From NCBI GenBank assembly GCA_039025395.1, contig JBCCOK010000015.1:18425-82424 (forward strand): 64,000 bases of DNA, read 5' to 3'. The translations under genes were made by a program, and so were the position numbers. This DNA is from Hoeflea_A sp039025395 (lineage in GTDB: Bacteria; Pseudomonadota; Alphaproteobacteria; Rhizobiales; Rhizobiaceae). Under the pieces are notes generated by a model. That model was not told the origin of the DNA. It did not search any database and saw only the letters and a list, made by a program, of their open reading frames with translations. Shown one piece after another: positions 42,734-51,097 of this stretch (positions are counted from its first letter, which is position 1; every line of letters starts with the position of its first letter).

Positions 42734-44605
42734 ATGCCGAAAATCCTGACCCGCCTGACCATTGCGGTCGCAGCGCTGACCGCTTCAACAGCCGTCGCTC
42801 TGGCCGACTTTGAACTCAACGTGCTCCATTTCGGCGATTTTCATTCCCGGATAGAGCCCATCAACCGCTTTGATTCCACCTGCGCGGAAGAAGACGACAA
42901 AGAGGGCAAATGTTTTGGCGGCATTGCCCGCATGAAAACGTTGATCGATCAAAAGCGCGGCGAGTTGGACAACCTTCTTGTGCTGTCGGCCGGTGACCAT
43001 TTCCAGGGTTCGCTCTTCTATACGGTATACAAGGGACAGGCCGAGGCCGAGTTCATGGATCAGCTCAGCATCGACGTTAGCATGCTTGGCAACCACGAAT
43101 TCGATGACGGCGACCAAGTATTGGCCGAGTTCCTCGATAAAACGACGTTTCCGACAATCCACGGCAACGTGCTCATCGGCGCGAATAGCCCGCTTGCCGG
43201 CAAGATGCCCGAATATCTGATCAAGGAGGTCGGCGACGAGAAAATCGCCATCATTGGCGCGCTGGCAACCGATACGGCTGAAACGTCAAGCCCCAGCGAC
43301 GCGGTCCTTTTCATGGATCCCATTCTCTACCTCAATGACGTGGTTGAGAGGGTCAAGGCAGAAGGTGCGACCAAGATCATTGCGCTCACCCATGTCGGGT
43401 TTGAGCAGGACAAGCTGATCGCAAGGCAGGTGGACGGCATTGATGTTATTGTCGGTGGCCACACCAATACCTTCCTGTCCAATCAGGACGACAGTGCAAA
43501 GGGACCTTATCCCGTACTTGAGACCGGTCCGTCCGGCGCGAAAGTTGTGGTGGTCCATGCCTATGCTCACAGCAAGTATCTCGGCGAATTGAACATCGTC
43601 TGGGATGATAATGGCGCCATCAAAACTGCCAGCGGCGATCCGATCCTGATCGATTCCAAGATCACCCCGGATCCAACCATGGTTGCCCGCATCAAGGAGC
43701 TGGCCGAACCGATCGCAAAGCAGATGGAGCAGGTGGTAGGCTCCGCTGCGGCAACGATCGACGGTAACCGCGAATCCTGTCGCGCGCGCGAATGCGAAAT
43801 GGGCAATCTTGTCACCGACGCCATGCTTGATCGGGTTGCCGACCAGGGCATTACTATCGCCATCCAGAACGGCGGCGGCCTGCGCGCATCAATTGATCAG
43901 GGCGATATCTCGCTCGGCGAGGTCATGACTGTTCTTCCCTTCCAGAACACGATGTCGACTTTCAAGCTAAAGGGCTCTGACGTTGTCGTTGCGCTCGAGA
44001 ACGGCGTCAGCCAAGTGCAGGATGGCGGCGGACGCTTTCCGCAGGTTGCTGGGCTGAAATACAGCTTCGACATGTCCCTGCCGCCCGGCGACCGCACATC
44101 CGACGTCATGGTGGACAATAACGGTCAGTTCGAGCCGATTGATTTGAACGCCATGTACGGAGTCGTCTCAAACAACTTTATGCGCGCCGGCGGCGACGGC
44201 TACACCGTTTTCGCCGTCGAAGGCCAGGAGGCTTACGATTACGGCCCGTTGCTTGAGGAGGTGGTCATTGCCTATCTCGGCAAGAACACGCCCTATCAGC
44301 CATTTGTCGGCGATCGCATCACCGAGATAAAGGCAACGCCCGGCGATTCGAGCGACGATAGCGCCTCCACCGGATCGGAGTCTGCTGAAGGAACGATTGC
44401 GGAAGAAGTCAAGGAACTGGAAGAAGTGGCCTCTGACGCAACGACCCATGTGATTGCCGCCGGGGACAATCTGTGGAACCTGGCTCGCCGCTATTTTGGC
44501 GATGCAACCCGGTGGGGTGAGATTGCCGAGGCAAACCCCGACAAGAATCCAAGCAACCTGACCGTTGGCCAGGAACTGAGTATTCCGTCGCAAAGCCAGA
44601 ATTGA
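42734..44605 (+). CDS. Periplasmic 5'-nucleotidase/UshA-like phosphatase with C-terminal LysM
   Basis: The 623-residue protein has a signal peptide (about 1-25), a metallophosphoesterase domain (LNVLHFGDFHSRIEPI near 30, LVLSAGDHFQGS, MLGNHEFDDGD near 117-127, IALTHVGFEQD, VGGHTNTFLS) and the 5'-nucleotidase C-terminal domain (about 335-530, NLVTDAML, AIQNGGGLRASIDQGDISLGEVMTVLPFQNT). A Ser/Glu-rich linker leads to a LysM domain at about 572-620 (HVIAAGDNLWNLARRYFG...). LysM binds peptidoglycan, so the enzyme is probably anchored to the wall while releasing phosphate from nucleotides. AAGGAG precedes the ATG. Confidence 0.92.
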   Translation: MPKILTRLTIAVAALTASTAVALADFELNVLHFGDFHSRIEPINRFDSTCAEEDDKEGKCFGGIARMKTLIDQKRGELDNLLVLSAGDHFQGSLFYTVYKGQAEAEFMDQLSIDVSMLGNHEFDDGDQVLAEFLDKTTFPTIHGNVLIGANSPLAGKMPEYLIKEVGDEKIAIIGALATDTAETSSPSDAVLFMDPILYLNDVVERVKAEGATKIIALTHVGFEQDKLIARQVDGIDVIVGGHTNTFLSNQDDSAKGPYPVLETGPSGAKVVVVHAYAHSKYLGELNIVWDDNGAIKTASGDPILIDSKITPDPTMVARIKELAEPIAKQMEQVVGSAAATIDGNRESCRARECEMGNLVTDAMLDRVADQGITIAIQNGGGLRASIDQGDISLGEVMTVLPFQNTMSTFKLKGSDVVVALENGVSQVQDGGGRFPQVAGLKYSFDMSLPPGDRTSDVMVDNNGQFEPIDLNAMYGVVSNNFMRAGGDGYTVFAVEGQEAYDYGPLLEEVVIAYLGKNTPYQPFVGDRITEIKATPGDSSDDSASTGSESAEGTIAEEVKELEEVASDATTHVIAAGDNLWNLARRYFGDATRWGEIAEANPDKNPSNLTVGQELSIPSQSQN

Positions 44606-44635
44606 CCGCTGGCAAATCGATCGGCGAAAAGCGCG

Positions 44636-44667
44636 AACGCCGCCCCATTCGGGCGGCGTTTTCATTT
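44636..44667 (+). terminator. Terminator after the 5'-nucleotidase gene
   Basis: A perfect 10-bp stem AACGCCGCCC / GGGCGGCGTT with a five-base loop is followed by TTCATTTC. It starts 30 bp after the stop codon and separates the gene from the thiamine riboswitch. Confidence 0.85.
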
Positions 44668-44751
44668 CTGAATGCTTGCAATTGCTCGCTCCCTGAACAA
44701 GCGGGCCGGAAATCCTTGCACCCGCTCCACAAACATGGTTTGCTCATGGCA

Positions 44752-44848
44752 TCCACAGGGGTGCCGCGTAGAGCCGCGGCTGAGATGCAGGCGACAAGCC
44801 TGCGGACCCTCGTAGCTGATCTGGGTAATGCCAGCGGAGCAAGGAGGA
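44752..44848 (+). promoter_or_regulatory. TPP riboswitch (THI element)
   Basis: Conserved aptamer blocks are present in order: CAGGGGTGCC, GGCTGAGAT, GGACCCTC, CTGATCTGGGTAATGCCAG and CGGAGCAAGG. The Shine-Dalgarno AAGGAGGA (44841-44848) lies at the very 3' edge, where its GGA can pair with the 5' TCC to close the first stem. TPP binding would thus hide the ribosome site of the gene 6 bp on, so control is likely translational. It governs ykoF-thiXZY. Confidence 0.95.
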
Positions 44849-44853
44849 CAGAC

Positions 44854-45462
44854 ATGTTCGCAGGCGCGCAAGTTTCCCTTTATCCGATGACCGATTCCTT
44901 CGTCGAGGTGATCACCGCGTCGATCGAGTCGCTGACGCCATGGCGCGACCGCCTGCGTCTCGAAACCGATGATATCTCCACCTTGATGGTGGGCCCGCCT
45001 GAAGCCCTCTTCCCCGCAATGCGTGATCTTTATACGAGTGCCGCCTCAAAACGGCATCATGTCGTTCTGCGTGCAACGATTTCCCGTGGATGTCCGGGCG
45101 AACCGGACGATCCGATCTGCCGCACGGACTCGCTTGCAGGTCCGGCAGAACCGCTGGCGTTGCGCCAGCAAGCGGCGATTGCGGAAATCGCCTCGGCACC
45201 GGAAACGGGCGAAACGGCGAGAGCGCAGTTTTCGCTCTATGTCATGGGCGATGGCGATCACATGGCCGAGATCAACGGCTGCATAGAATTTCTCAAGCAA
45301 AGCGGCACGTTTGACCGCGCGAAAAACTTCTGTACCCGCCTCAAGGGCGATGCCGGAGCCGTATTCGCCACGATTGAGCAGTCCTTCTGCCGCTTCGGCC
45401 CGCCGCAGGGGCATGTGACCATAGATCTGACCGTTTCAGCAAACAGCCCCTCGATCGCGTAG
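44854..45462 (+). CDS. ykoF: YkoF-family thiamine/HMP-binding protein
   Basis: The 202-residue protein has two related ACT-like halves: GAQVSLYPMTDSFVEVITASIESL (residues 4-27) with TLMVGPPEALFPAMRDLYTSAA, and ARAQFSLYVMGDGDHMAEINGCIEFL with GDAGAVFATIEQSFCRF. This is the YkoF family, whose Bacillus member binds thiamine or its pyrimidine part. It is the first gene after the TPP riboswitch and 4 bp before thiX. The role is probably scavenging or delivering the pyrimidine precursor. Confidence 0.9.
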   Translation: MFAGAQVSLYPMTDSFVEVITASIESLTPWRDRLRLETDDISTLMVGPPEALFPAMRDLYTSAASKRHHVVLRATISRGCPGEPDDPICRTDSLAGPAEPLALRQQAAIAEIASAPETGETARAQFSLYVMGDGDHMAEINGCIEFLKQSGTFDRAKNFCTRLKGDAGAVFATIEQSFCRFGPPQGHVTIDLTVSANSPSIA

Positions 45463-45466
45463 TCAG

Positions 45467-46255
45467 ATGATACGCACCGTGTACCCCCTGCGGGACACGC
45501 GACTGGCTCGAGCTCTAACGACCGCCGTCAGTGTTGCCGCCCTTCTTCTTCTTTGGGAAGCCTATGTCCTGTTATCGGGCATATCGCCGCTGGTGCTTCC
45601 GGCACCATCGCGCGTCATTGGCGAAATCGTCAACAGCCGCGCCATGCTCTGGGGACACACGGTCCAGACCATACGCGCGACATTTGCAGGCTTTGCTTTC
45701 TCGTTGACGCTCGCCTTCGCGCTTTCCGTTCTTCTGGATTTCATACCGCGCCTCAGGCGGGCGCTGTTTCCCCTCTTCGTTATCAGCCAGACCTTGCCGC
45801 TGGTGGCCATCGCGCCGCTGGTGGTTCTCTGGTTCGGCTTCGATCTCACGCCGAAAATCCTTCTCGTCGCGCTGGTTACCTTTTTTCCAATGCTGGTTGC
45901 GCTGGTTGATGGCTACGAGTCGACGGACCCTGAAATTTCGGCCCTGCTGAAAAGCATGGGAGCCTCGCGATTGCAGATCTTTCGCACTGCCCGGCTGCCG
46001 TCTGCAGTGCCGTACTTCTTTGCCGGGCTACGCATTTCGATCACCTATGCGGTGGTCGCTGCAATCTTTGCCGAATATGTCGGTGCCCGGGCTGGCCTTG
46101 GCATCGTCATCCTCAATGCCAAAAACAGCTTTCGACCCGACCTGATGCTGGCTGCCGTGGTCATCAGTTCGACGCTCACCCTGTTTCTCTTCGGATTAAC
46201 GGCGCTTATACAAGCCTACGCCTTGCGGTGGCGGCAGCCGGGTCAACGCCGATGA
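45467..46255 (+). CDS. thiX: ABC transporter permease for thiamine precursor
   Basis: The 262-residue protein has about six membrane segments and the NitT/SsuC-type permease loop EISALLKSMGASRLQIFRTARLPSAVPYFFAGLRIS (about 146-181; EAA motif). It is the membrane subunit of the ThiXYZ importer for formylaminopyrimidine/HMP, the thiamine pyrimidine moiety. The stop overlaps the thiZ start (ATGA), and the TPP riboswitch upstream ties it to thiamine status. Confidence 0.93.
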   Translation: MIRTVYPLRDTRLARALTTAVSVAALLLLWEAYVLLSGISPLVLPAPSRVIGEIVNSRAMLWGHTVQTIRATFAGFAFSLTLAFALSVLLDFIPRLRRALFPLFVISQTLPLVAIAPLVVLWFGFDLTPKILLVALVTFFPMLVALVDGYESTDPEISALLKSMGASRLQIFRTARLPSAVPYFFAGLRISITYAVVAAIFAEYVGARAGLGIVILNAKNSFRPDLMLAAVVISSTLTLFLFGLTALIQAYALRWRQPGQRR

Positions 46256-47007
46256 GCAGGCTTGCCATCAACGCCATGGGCCTGACACTCAGCGGTACCC
46301 ATGTGCTGGAGGATGTGTCGCTGCGTGTCGAGGAAGGCGAATTCGTCTCGATCCTCGGACCGTCGGGTGCCGGCAAGTCCACGCTTTTTCGCATTCTCAC
46401 GGGCATGGTCTCTCCGGACCGCGGCACCGGCCTTTACGGGGGACGGCCGATCACGCCGGACCTGCCGGTTTTCGCCTACATGCCGCAATCCGATGCGCTG
46501 ATGCCGTGGCGCCGCATTATCGACAATGTAACCCTTGGTCTGGAAGTTCAGGGACTGTCGCGAAAGGCCGCGCGCGAACGCGCCCTTCCGCTGTTTGCCC
46601 AATTCGGCCTCTCCGGCTTCGAAAGACATTACCCTTCGCAACTTTCCGGCGGCATGCGCCAGCGCGCAGCGCTGCTCAGAACCGTTGTACAGAACCGGCC
46701 GATCCAGTTGCTCGATGAGCCATTCGGCGCGCTTGATGCATTGACCCGCATGCAGATGCAGCGCTGGCTCGAAAGGCGCAGGCAGACGACGCAATGGACC
46801 ACATTGCTCATCACCCATGACGTCCGCGAAGCCATCGTGCTTTCCGACCGCATCTATGTCCTGTCAAGCCGCCCGGCGCGCGTGATCTCCGAAGTGACCG
46901 TCAATGCGCCGCGCCCCCGCCTGAAAAACACGCTGCCAGACTGTGTTCATACGCTTGAGGCGCAGCTGCTCGAAACGCTTAACGCGCAAATAGGAGAAAA
47001 CCGATGA
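46252..47007 (+). CDS. thiZ: ABC transporter ATPase for thiamine precursor
   Basis: The 251-residue ATPase has Walker A GPSGAGKST (about 40-48), the Q-loop YMPQSDALMPWR, signature LSGGMRQRAALLR (about 132-144), Walker B IQLLDEPFGALDALTR and the H-loop LLITHDVREAI. It is of the nitrate/sulfonate/taurine type and powers ThiX. The ATG at 46252 overlaps the thiX stop, and its own stop overlaps the thiY start, so the operon is tightly coupled. Confidence 0.94.
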   Translation: MSRLAINAMGLTLSGTHVLEDVSLRVEEGEFVSILGPSGAGKSTLFRILTGMVSPDRGTGLYGGRPITPDLPVFAYMPQSDALMPWRRIIDNVTLGLEVQGLSRKAARERALPLFAQFGLSGFERHYPSQLSGGMRQRAALLRTVVQNRPIQLLDEPFGALDALTRMQMQRWLERRRQTTQWTTLLITHDVREAIVLSDRIYVLSSRPARVISEVTVNAPRPRLKNTLPDCVHTLEAQLLETLNAQIGENR

Positions 47008-47987
47008 GATACCTCGTTGCCATCGCCATGCTGTTGCTGGCGCTGCCCGCCGCGGCGCAGGACAAGATCACCGTGGCGCTCGATTGGACACCCAATACAA
47101 ACCATGTCGGCCTTTATGTCGCAAAGGCGAAGGGCTGGTTCGACGATGCCGGCCTCGACGTCGAAATTCTGCCCTATACGGACACATCCTCCGGCGTTCT
47201 CGTCGCAACCGGTACTGCGCAATTCGGAATCTTGAGCGCTGTCGGCTTCCATAGCCAGCGCGCCGCTGGAGCCGATGTGCAGGTCGTCCTGGCCGTTGTC
47301 CAGCACGAAACCGGACGGCTGGTCTTCAATGGCGAGCGCGAAGACATCCAACGCCCCGCCGATCTCGACGGCATGATCTATGCGGGCTTCGGCAGTGCCT
47401 GGGAAGATGCGCTAATCTCCACGATCATCCGCAATGACGGTGGCGAGGGCGTCTTTGACACCGTGACGCTTGGCACATCCGCCTACGAGGCGCTGGCCAA
47501 TGGAAGTGTCGATTTCACCCTGGAAGTCAGCACATGGGAGGGCGTCAACTCGGTACTCCTCGACCGGCCCCAGCGCGCCTTTCGTTATTCGGATTATGGC
47601 GTGCCCGACCAGCACACCACCTTCCTTGGCGGCAACGGCACTTGGCTCGCCGCCAACCCCGACACAGCGCGCGCCTTTGTTCAGGCCTCGCAGCGCGGCT
47701 ATGCTTTCGCCGCCGACAATCCGGGTGAAGCCGCAGACATTCTGATTGCCGCAACGCAAGGGATGCTGCCAAACCCGGACCTTGTACACGCATCCATGAA
47801 TGCTCTTGTCGAGGGCGATTATCTGCGCGAGCCGGGTGAACCGGTCGGCCTGATCGATGAAGAAAAGTTCCTGAATATTACCGGCTTTCTATACGAAGCC
47901 GGGATCCTGCGCGGCATGGACGGAAAGCCCTTGGCGAAACGTCCGGATGTGTCGACGTGGTTTACGAACGAATATCTGGCAGAATAG
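47004..47987 (+). CDS. thiY: Periplasmic binding protein for thiamine precursor
   Basis: The 327-residue protein has a signal peptide (1-18, LVAIAMLLLALPAAAQ) and the THI5/NMT1-type binding fold: KITVALDWTPNTNHVGLYVAKAKGWFDDAGLDVEI, followed by GILSAVGFHSQRAAGADVQVV and YAGFGSAWEDALI. ThiY binds formylaminopyrimidine or HMP and hands it to ThiXZ. The start overlaps the thiZ stop by 4 bp. It ends the riboswitch-controlled operon. Confidence 0.94.
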   Translation: MRYLVAIAMLLLALPAAAQDKITVALDWTPNTNHVGLYVAKAKGWFDDAGLDVEILPYTDTSSGVLVATGTAQFGILSAVGFHSQRAAGADVQVVLAVVQHETGRLVFNGEREDIQRPADLDGMIYAGFGSAWEDALISTIIRNDGGEGVFDTVTLGTSAYEALANGSVDFTLEVSTWEGVNSVLLDRPQRAFRYSDYGVPDQHTTFLGGNGTWLAANPDTARAFVQASQRGYAFAADNPGEAADILIAATQGMLPNPDLVHASMNALVEGDYLREPGEPVGLIDEEKFLNITGFLYEAGILRGMDGKPLAKRPDVSTWFTNEYLAE

Positions 47988-48197
47988 GGCCCGATCTTCA
48001 AAAGCGACTGCGCACGTTAAAGGCCGCTCTGTTTTCGGCGCATTTGCCGGCGACGGAGCGGCCCGCCTCTTGCAGACTGGTCCAATTCCGAGTTCCTGCT
48101 CTGAAATTAAGCAAATGATTTCCGGGTGCGGCAATGATTGCGCTTGAAATGAAAGGGTCTGGGCATTAGTTCCGAACGAAGTTAAAATGGATCTAAG

Positions 48198-49256
48198 ATG
48201 AAACACACTGATCGTAACGAATTGAAACCGGCCATATCGCCCTTGCCTGCAGGTCATCCGCCGGTCAAATTCGGCAAGGTCGGCGCTCTTATTGTAAATC
48301 TTGGTACACCTGACGGCACCGACTACAAGTCGATGCGGCGCTACCTGCGTGAGTTTCTGACCGATAAACGTGTCATCGAATGGCCGCGGGCGCTGTGGTA
48401 TCCGATCCTCTTCGGCATTGTGCTGAACACCCGGCCGGGCAAGGTCGGCAAGGCCTATGAGTCGATCTGGAACAAGGACCTCGACGAAAGCTATTTGCGC
48501 ACCTATACGCGCAGCCAGTCCGAAGTTCTGGCCGCGGCGTTTCACAATCAGTCAAATGTCATTGTCGACTGGGCGATGCGCTACGGGCAACCGTCGATTC
48601 CCGACAAGCTGACAGCGCTCAAAGAGGCGGGGTGCGACCGTATCGTCGTCTTCCCGCTCTATCCGCAATATTCGGCCAGCACGACTGCAACGGTGAATGA
48701 CAAGGTCTTTCAGACGTTGATGGATATGAGGTGGCAACCCGCGCTGCGCACGGTACCATCCTATCATGACGATCCGGCCTATGTGGAAGCCATCGCACGC
48801 TCCATCCAGCGTCACGTTTCAGAACTCGAACATGAACCTGAGGTTGTAATCGCGTCTTTCCACGGCATACCGCAATCCTATTTCAAGAGCGGCGATCCCT
48901 ACCACTGTCAATGCCTGAAAACGATGCGCCTCGTGCGTGAATATCTCGGTTGGGACGAGAAAAAACTGATGACCACGTTCCAGTCTCGCTTCGGCCCCGA
49001 AGACTGGCTACAACCCTACACGGACGAGACGATAGAGCAATTGGCGAAGGACGGCGTCAAACGGTTGGCCGTTATCAATCCGGGCTTCGTATCCGATTGC
49101 CTTGAAACGCTTGAAGAAATTGCGGTCGAGGCGGGAGAAGTCTTTTGCGAGAATGGCGGCGAGCAGTTTACCCACATTCCCTGCCTGAACGACACCCCCG
49201 AAGGCATGCGGGTAATCGAAACAATAATCCGCCGGGAAATGAAAGGCTGGGCTTGA
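48198..49256 (+). CDS. hemH: Ferrochelatase
   Basis: The enzyme inserts ferrous iron into protoporphyrin IX, the last step of protohaem synthesis. The 352-residue protein has GALIVNLGTPDGTDYKSMRRYLREFLTDKRVIEWP near residues 30-64, IVVFPLYPQYSASTTATV, the catalytic His in VIASFHGIPQSYFKSGDPY (about 219-237), and FQSRFGPEDWLQPYTDETIEQL. The VINPGFVSDCLETLEEI block follows. It is monocistronic in appearance, 210 bp after thiY. An 8-bp hairpin (48022-48063) lies in the upstream gap. Confidence 0.96.
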   Translation: MKHTDRNELKPAISPLPAGHPPVKFGKVGALIVNLGTPDGTDYKSMRRYLREFLTDKRVIEWPRALWYPILFGIVLNTRPGKVGKAYESIWNKDLDESYLRTYTRSQSEVLAAAFHNQSNVIVDWAMRYGQPSIPDKLTALKEAGCDRIVVFPLYPQYSASTTATVNDKVFQTLMDMRWQPALRTVPSYHDDPAYVEAIARSIQRHVSELEHEPEVVIASFHGIPQSYFKSGDPYHCQCLKTMRLVREYLGWDEKKLMTTFQSRFGPEDWLQPYTDETIEQLAKDGVKRLAVINPGFVSDCLETLEEIAVEAGEVFCENGGEQFTHIPCLNDTPEGMRVIETIIRREMKGWA

Positions 49257-49295
49257 TCCAACCCGCTTTGCCCGGATTGTCGGCGCCCGACCGTA

Positions 49296-49360
49296 CAAAC
49301 CCATTCAGTGACTGATTTGCAACTTTTTGCTGATACACCCATGTTAAGTAAATGGGTTTG
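49296..49360. repeat. Inverted repeats with competing pairings between hemH and qmcA
   Basis: CAAACCCATT (49296-49305) and AATGGGTTTG (49351-49360) are a perfect 10-bp inverted repeat, 45 bp apart. A second left arm, ACCCAT (49337-49342), can pair with the same right arm in a short hairpin, so two structures exclude each other. There is no T-run. It may be a leader switch for qmcA or the 3' end of hemH. Confidence 0.45.
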
Positions 49361-49427
49361 CGGCAACCTGAACTGATTCGCGTGGTGTCTCAGGCCCTGA
49401 TCGCTGTGTTCCAACAGGAGATACACC

Positions 49428-50423
49428 ATGCCACTGGGCGGCTTCGACATCGCAGTCATTATCTTTGTTGTTCTTGTCGTTTTCATCCTGTTTGCGGGCA
49501 TCAAGACCATTCCGCAGGGTTTTAACTTCACGGTCGAACGGTTCGGCCGCTACACAAAGACACTGAACCCGGGCCTTAACCTGATCGTTCCTTTCATCGA
49601 TCGCGTCGGCGCGCGCATGAACATGATGGAACAGGTTCTTGATGTTCCGACACAGGAGGTGATCACCCGCGACAACGCGTCAATTGCCGCCGACGCTGTA
49701 GCCTTCTACCAGGTTCTCAACGCGCCGCAGGCGGCCTATCAGGTCAACAACCTCGAAACGGCACTTCTGAACCTGACCATGACCAACATCCGTTCCGTCA
49801 TGGGTTCGATGGATCTCGACGAATTGCTGTCGAACCGCGACGCCATCAACGACCGGCTCCTGCGGGTGGTTGACGAAGCCGCCAGCCCTTGGGGCATCAA
49901 GATTACCCGGGTCGAGATCAAGGACATTAACCCGCCGACCGACCTCATTGACGCCATGGCGCGGCAGATGAAGGCAGAGCGCGAAAAGCGGGCCGAGGTT
50001 CTGGAAGCCGAAGGCTCCCGCAATGCGCAGATTTTGCGCGCCGAGGGTGCCAAGCAGGCGGCAATCCTCGAGGCCGAGGGCACCCGCGAAGCGGCATTCC
50101 GCGAGGCCGAGGCACGCGAACGGCTTGCCGCCGCCGAAGCCAAGGCAACCCAAGTGGTCTCCGAAGCCATCGCCAGCGGCGACGTTCAGGCCATCAACTA
50201 CTTCGTTGCGCAGAAATACACGGAGGCGATTGCCTCAATCGGCACGGCAAACAACCAGAAAATCGTGCTGATGCCGATGGAAGCTTCGTCGTTGATCGGT
50301 TCCCTCGGCGGCATCGGCGCCATTGCGCGCGAAGTCTTCGGCGAGAACGCGCCTGTAAACAGCGGCACGGCCCGCCGTTCGGGGTCGGTTCCGTCCACGG
50401 GCTCCCGGGACGATCAGTTGTGA
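49428..50423 (+). CDS. qmcA: SPFH/stomatin family membrane protein (QmcA-like)
   Basis: The 331-residue protein has one N-terminal membrane helix (about 6-26), then the SPFH/band 7 domain (KTIPQGFNFTVERFGRYTKTLNPGLNLIVPFIDRVG..., about 27-200) and a long helical region of alternating EAEG/Ala heptads (about 190-250, SRNAQILRAEGAKQAAILEAEG). Such proteins form large membrane microdomain scaffolds and modulate proteases. AGGAG precedes the ATG. The stop overlaps the GTG start of the NfeD gene, its usual partner. Confidence 0.95.
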   Translation: MPLGGFDIAVIIFVVLVVFILFAGIKTIPQGFNFTVERFGRYTKTLNPGLNLIVPFIDRVGARMNMMEQVLDVPTQEVITRDNASIAADAVAFYQVLNAPQAAYQVNNLETALLNLTMTNIRSVMGSMDLDELLSNRDAINDRLLRVVDEAASPWGIKITRVEIKDINPPTDLIDAMARQMKAEREKRAEVLEAEGSRNAQILRAEGAKQAAILEAEGTREAAFREAEARERLAAAEAKATQVVSEAIASGDVQAINYFVAQKYTEAIASIGTANNQKIVLMPMEASSLIGSLGGIGAIAREVFGENAPVNSGTARRSGSVPSTGSRDDQL

Positions 50424-50875
50424 TTGAGCGTATCGTCACGGAGCTCGGTCCCTGGAGCTGGTGGGTCGCCGGGCTGATCCTGCTTTCGGCCGAAATTCTC
50501 ATGCCAGGCGTGTTCCTCATATGGATCGGTATTGCCGCCATTATCGTCGGCTGCCTATCGCTGCTTTTCTGGAACGACCCGATATGGATCTGGCAGACCC
50601 AGATCCTGGTCTTTGCCGTGCTTTCAGTTGTCGCTGCCCTGGTCGGCCGCCGACTGATGGCAAGAACGGGCGATAGCGACCAGCCGCTCCTGAACCGGCG
50701 CGGGGAAAGCCTTGTCGGACGTACGGCAACGCTCGCAGAACCCATCAGCGAAGGCCGCGGCCGCATCCGCCTCGATGACACGCTCTGGGTTGTCAACGGC
50801 CCGGACCTTCCCGTCGGCACACGGGTCAAGGTGGTTGAAAGCACCGGGCGGGAACTCAGGGTGGAGGCGAACTAA
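50420..50875 (+). CDS. nfeD: NfeD family membrane protein
   Basis: The 151-residue protein is the short NfeD type: membrane segments near 13-35, 37-55 and 60-80 followed by an OB-fold domain (about 90-150) with SLVGRTATLAEPISEGRGRIRLDDTLWVV and GTRVKVVESTGRELRVE. NfeD proteins work with stomatin-like partners. The start is GTG, overlapping the qmcA stop. Confidence 0.94.
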   Translation: MIERIVTELGPWSWWVAGLILLSAEILMPGVFLIWIGIAAIIVGCLSLLFWNDPIWIWQTQILVFAVLSVVAALVGRRLMARTGDSDQPLLNRRGESLVGRTATLAEPISEGRGRIRLDDTLWVVNGPDLPVGTRVKVVESTGRELRVEAN

Positions 50876-51097
50876 ACCGCGTCTCCGGCTGCTTTTGCGG
50901 CGCTTGCGGCAACGCGCGTAAAGAAAGCCTTAACCACGACGCTTTACGGTTTGGCAACATTTTTCAAACCCTCGCGGTTCAGTTTCTTAGAGCGTGCCTT
51001 GTCTGGATTGGATTATTTGACCGAGGCGATCTTGTTCGCTGACAAGGCGGCGTGCGAACCCGCGCGCCGGCCCGCGGCAGGGCACCAGCGTCGAGCA

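Noticed and set aside
48022..48063. 8-bp hairpin GGCCGCTC / GAGCGGCC after thiY
   Set aside because: Loop is long and no T-run follows; I do not call it a terminator.
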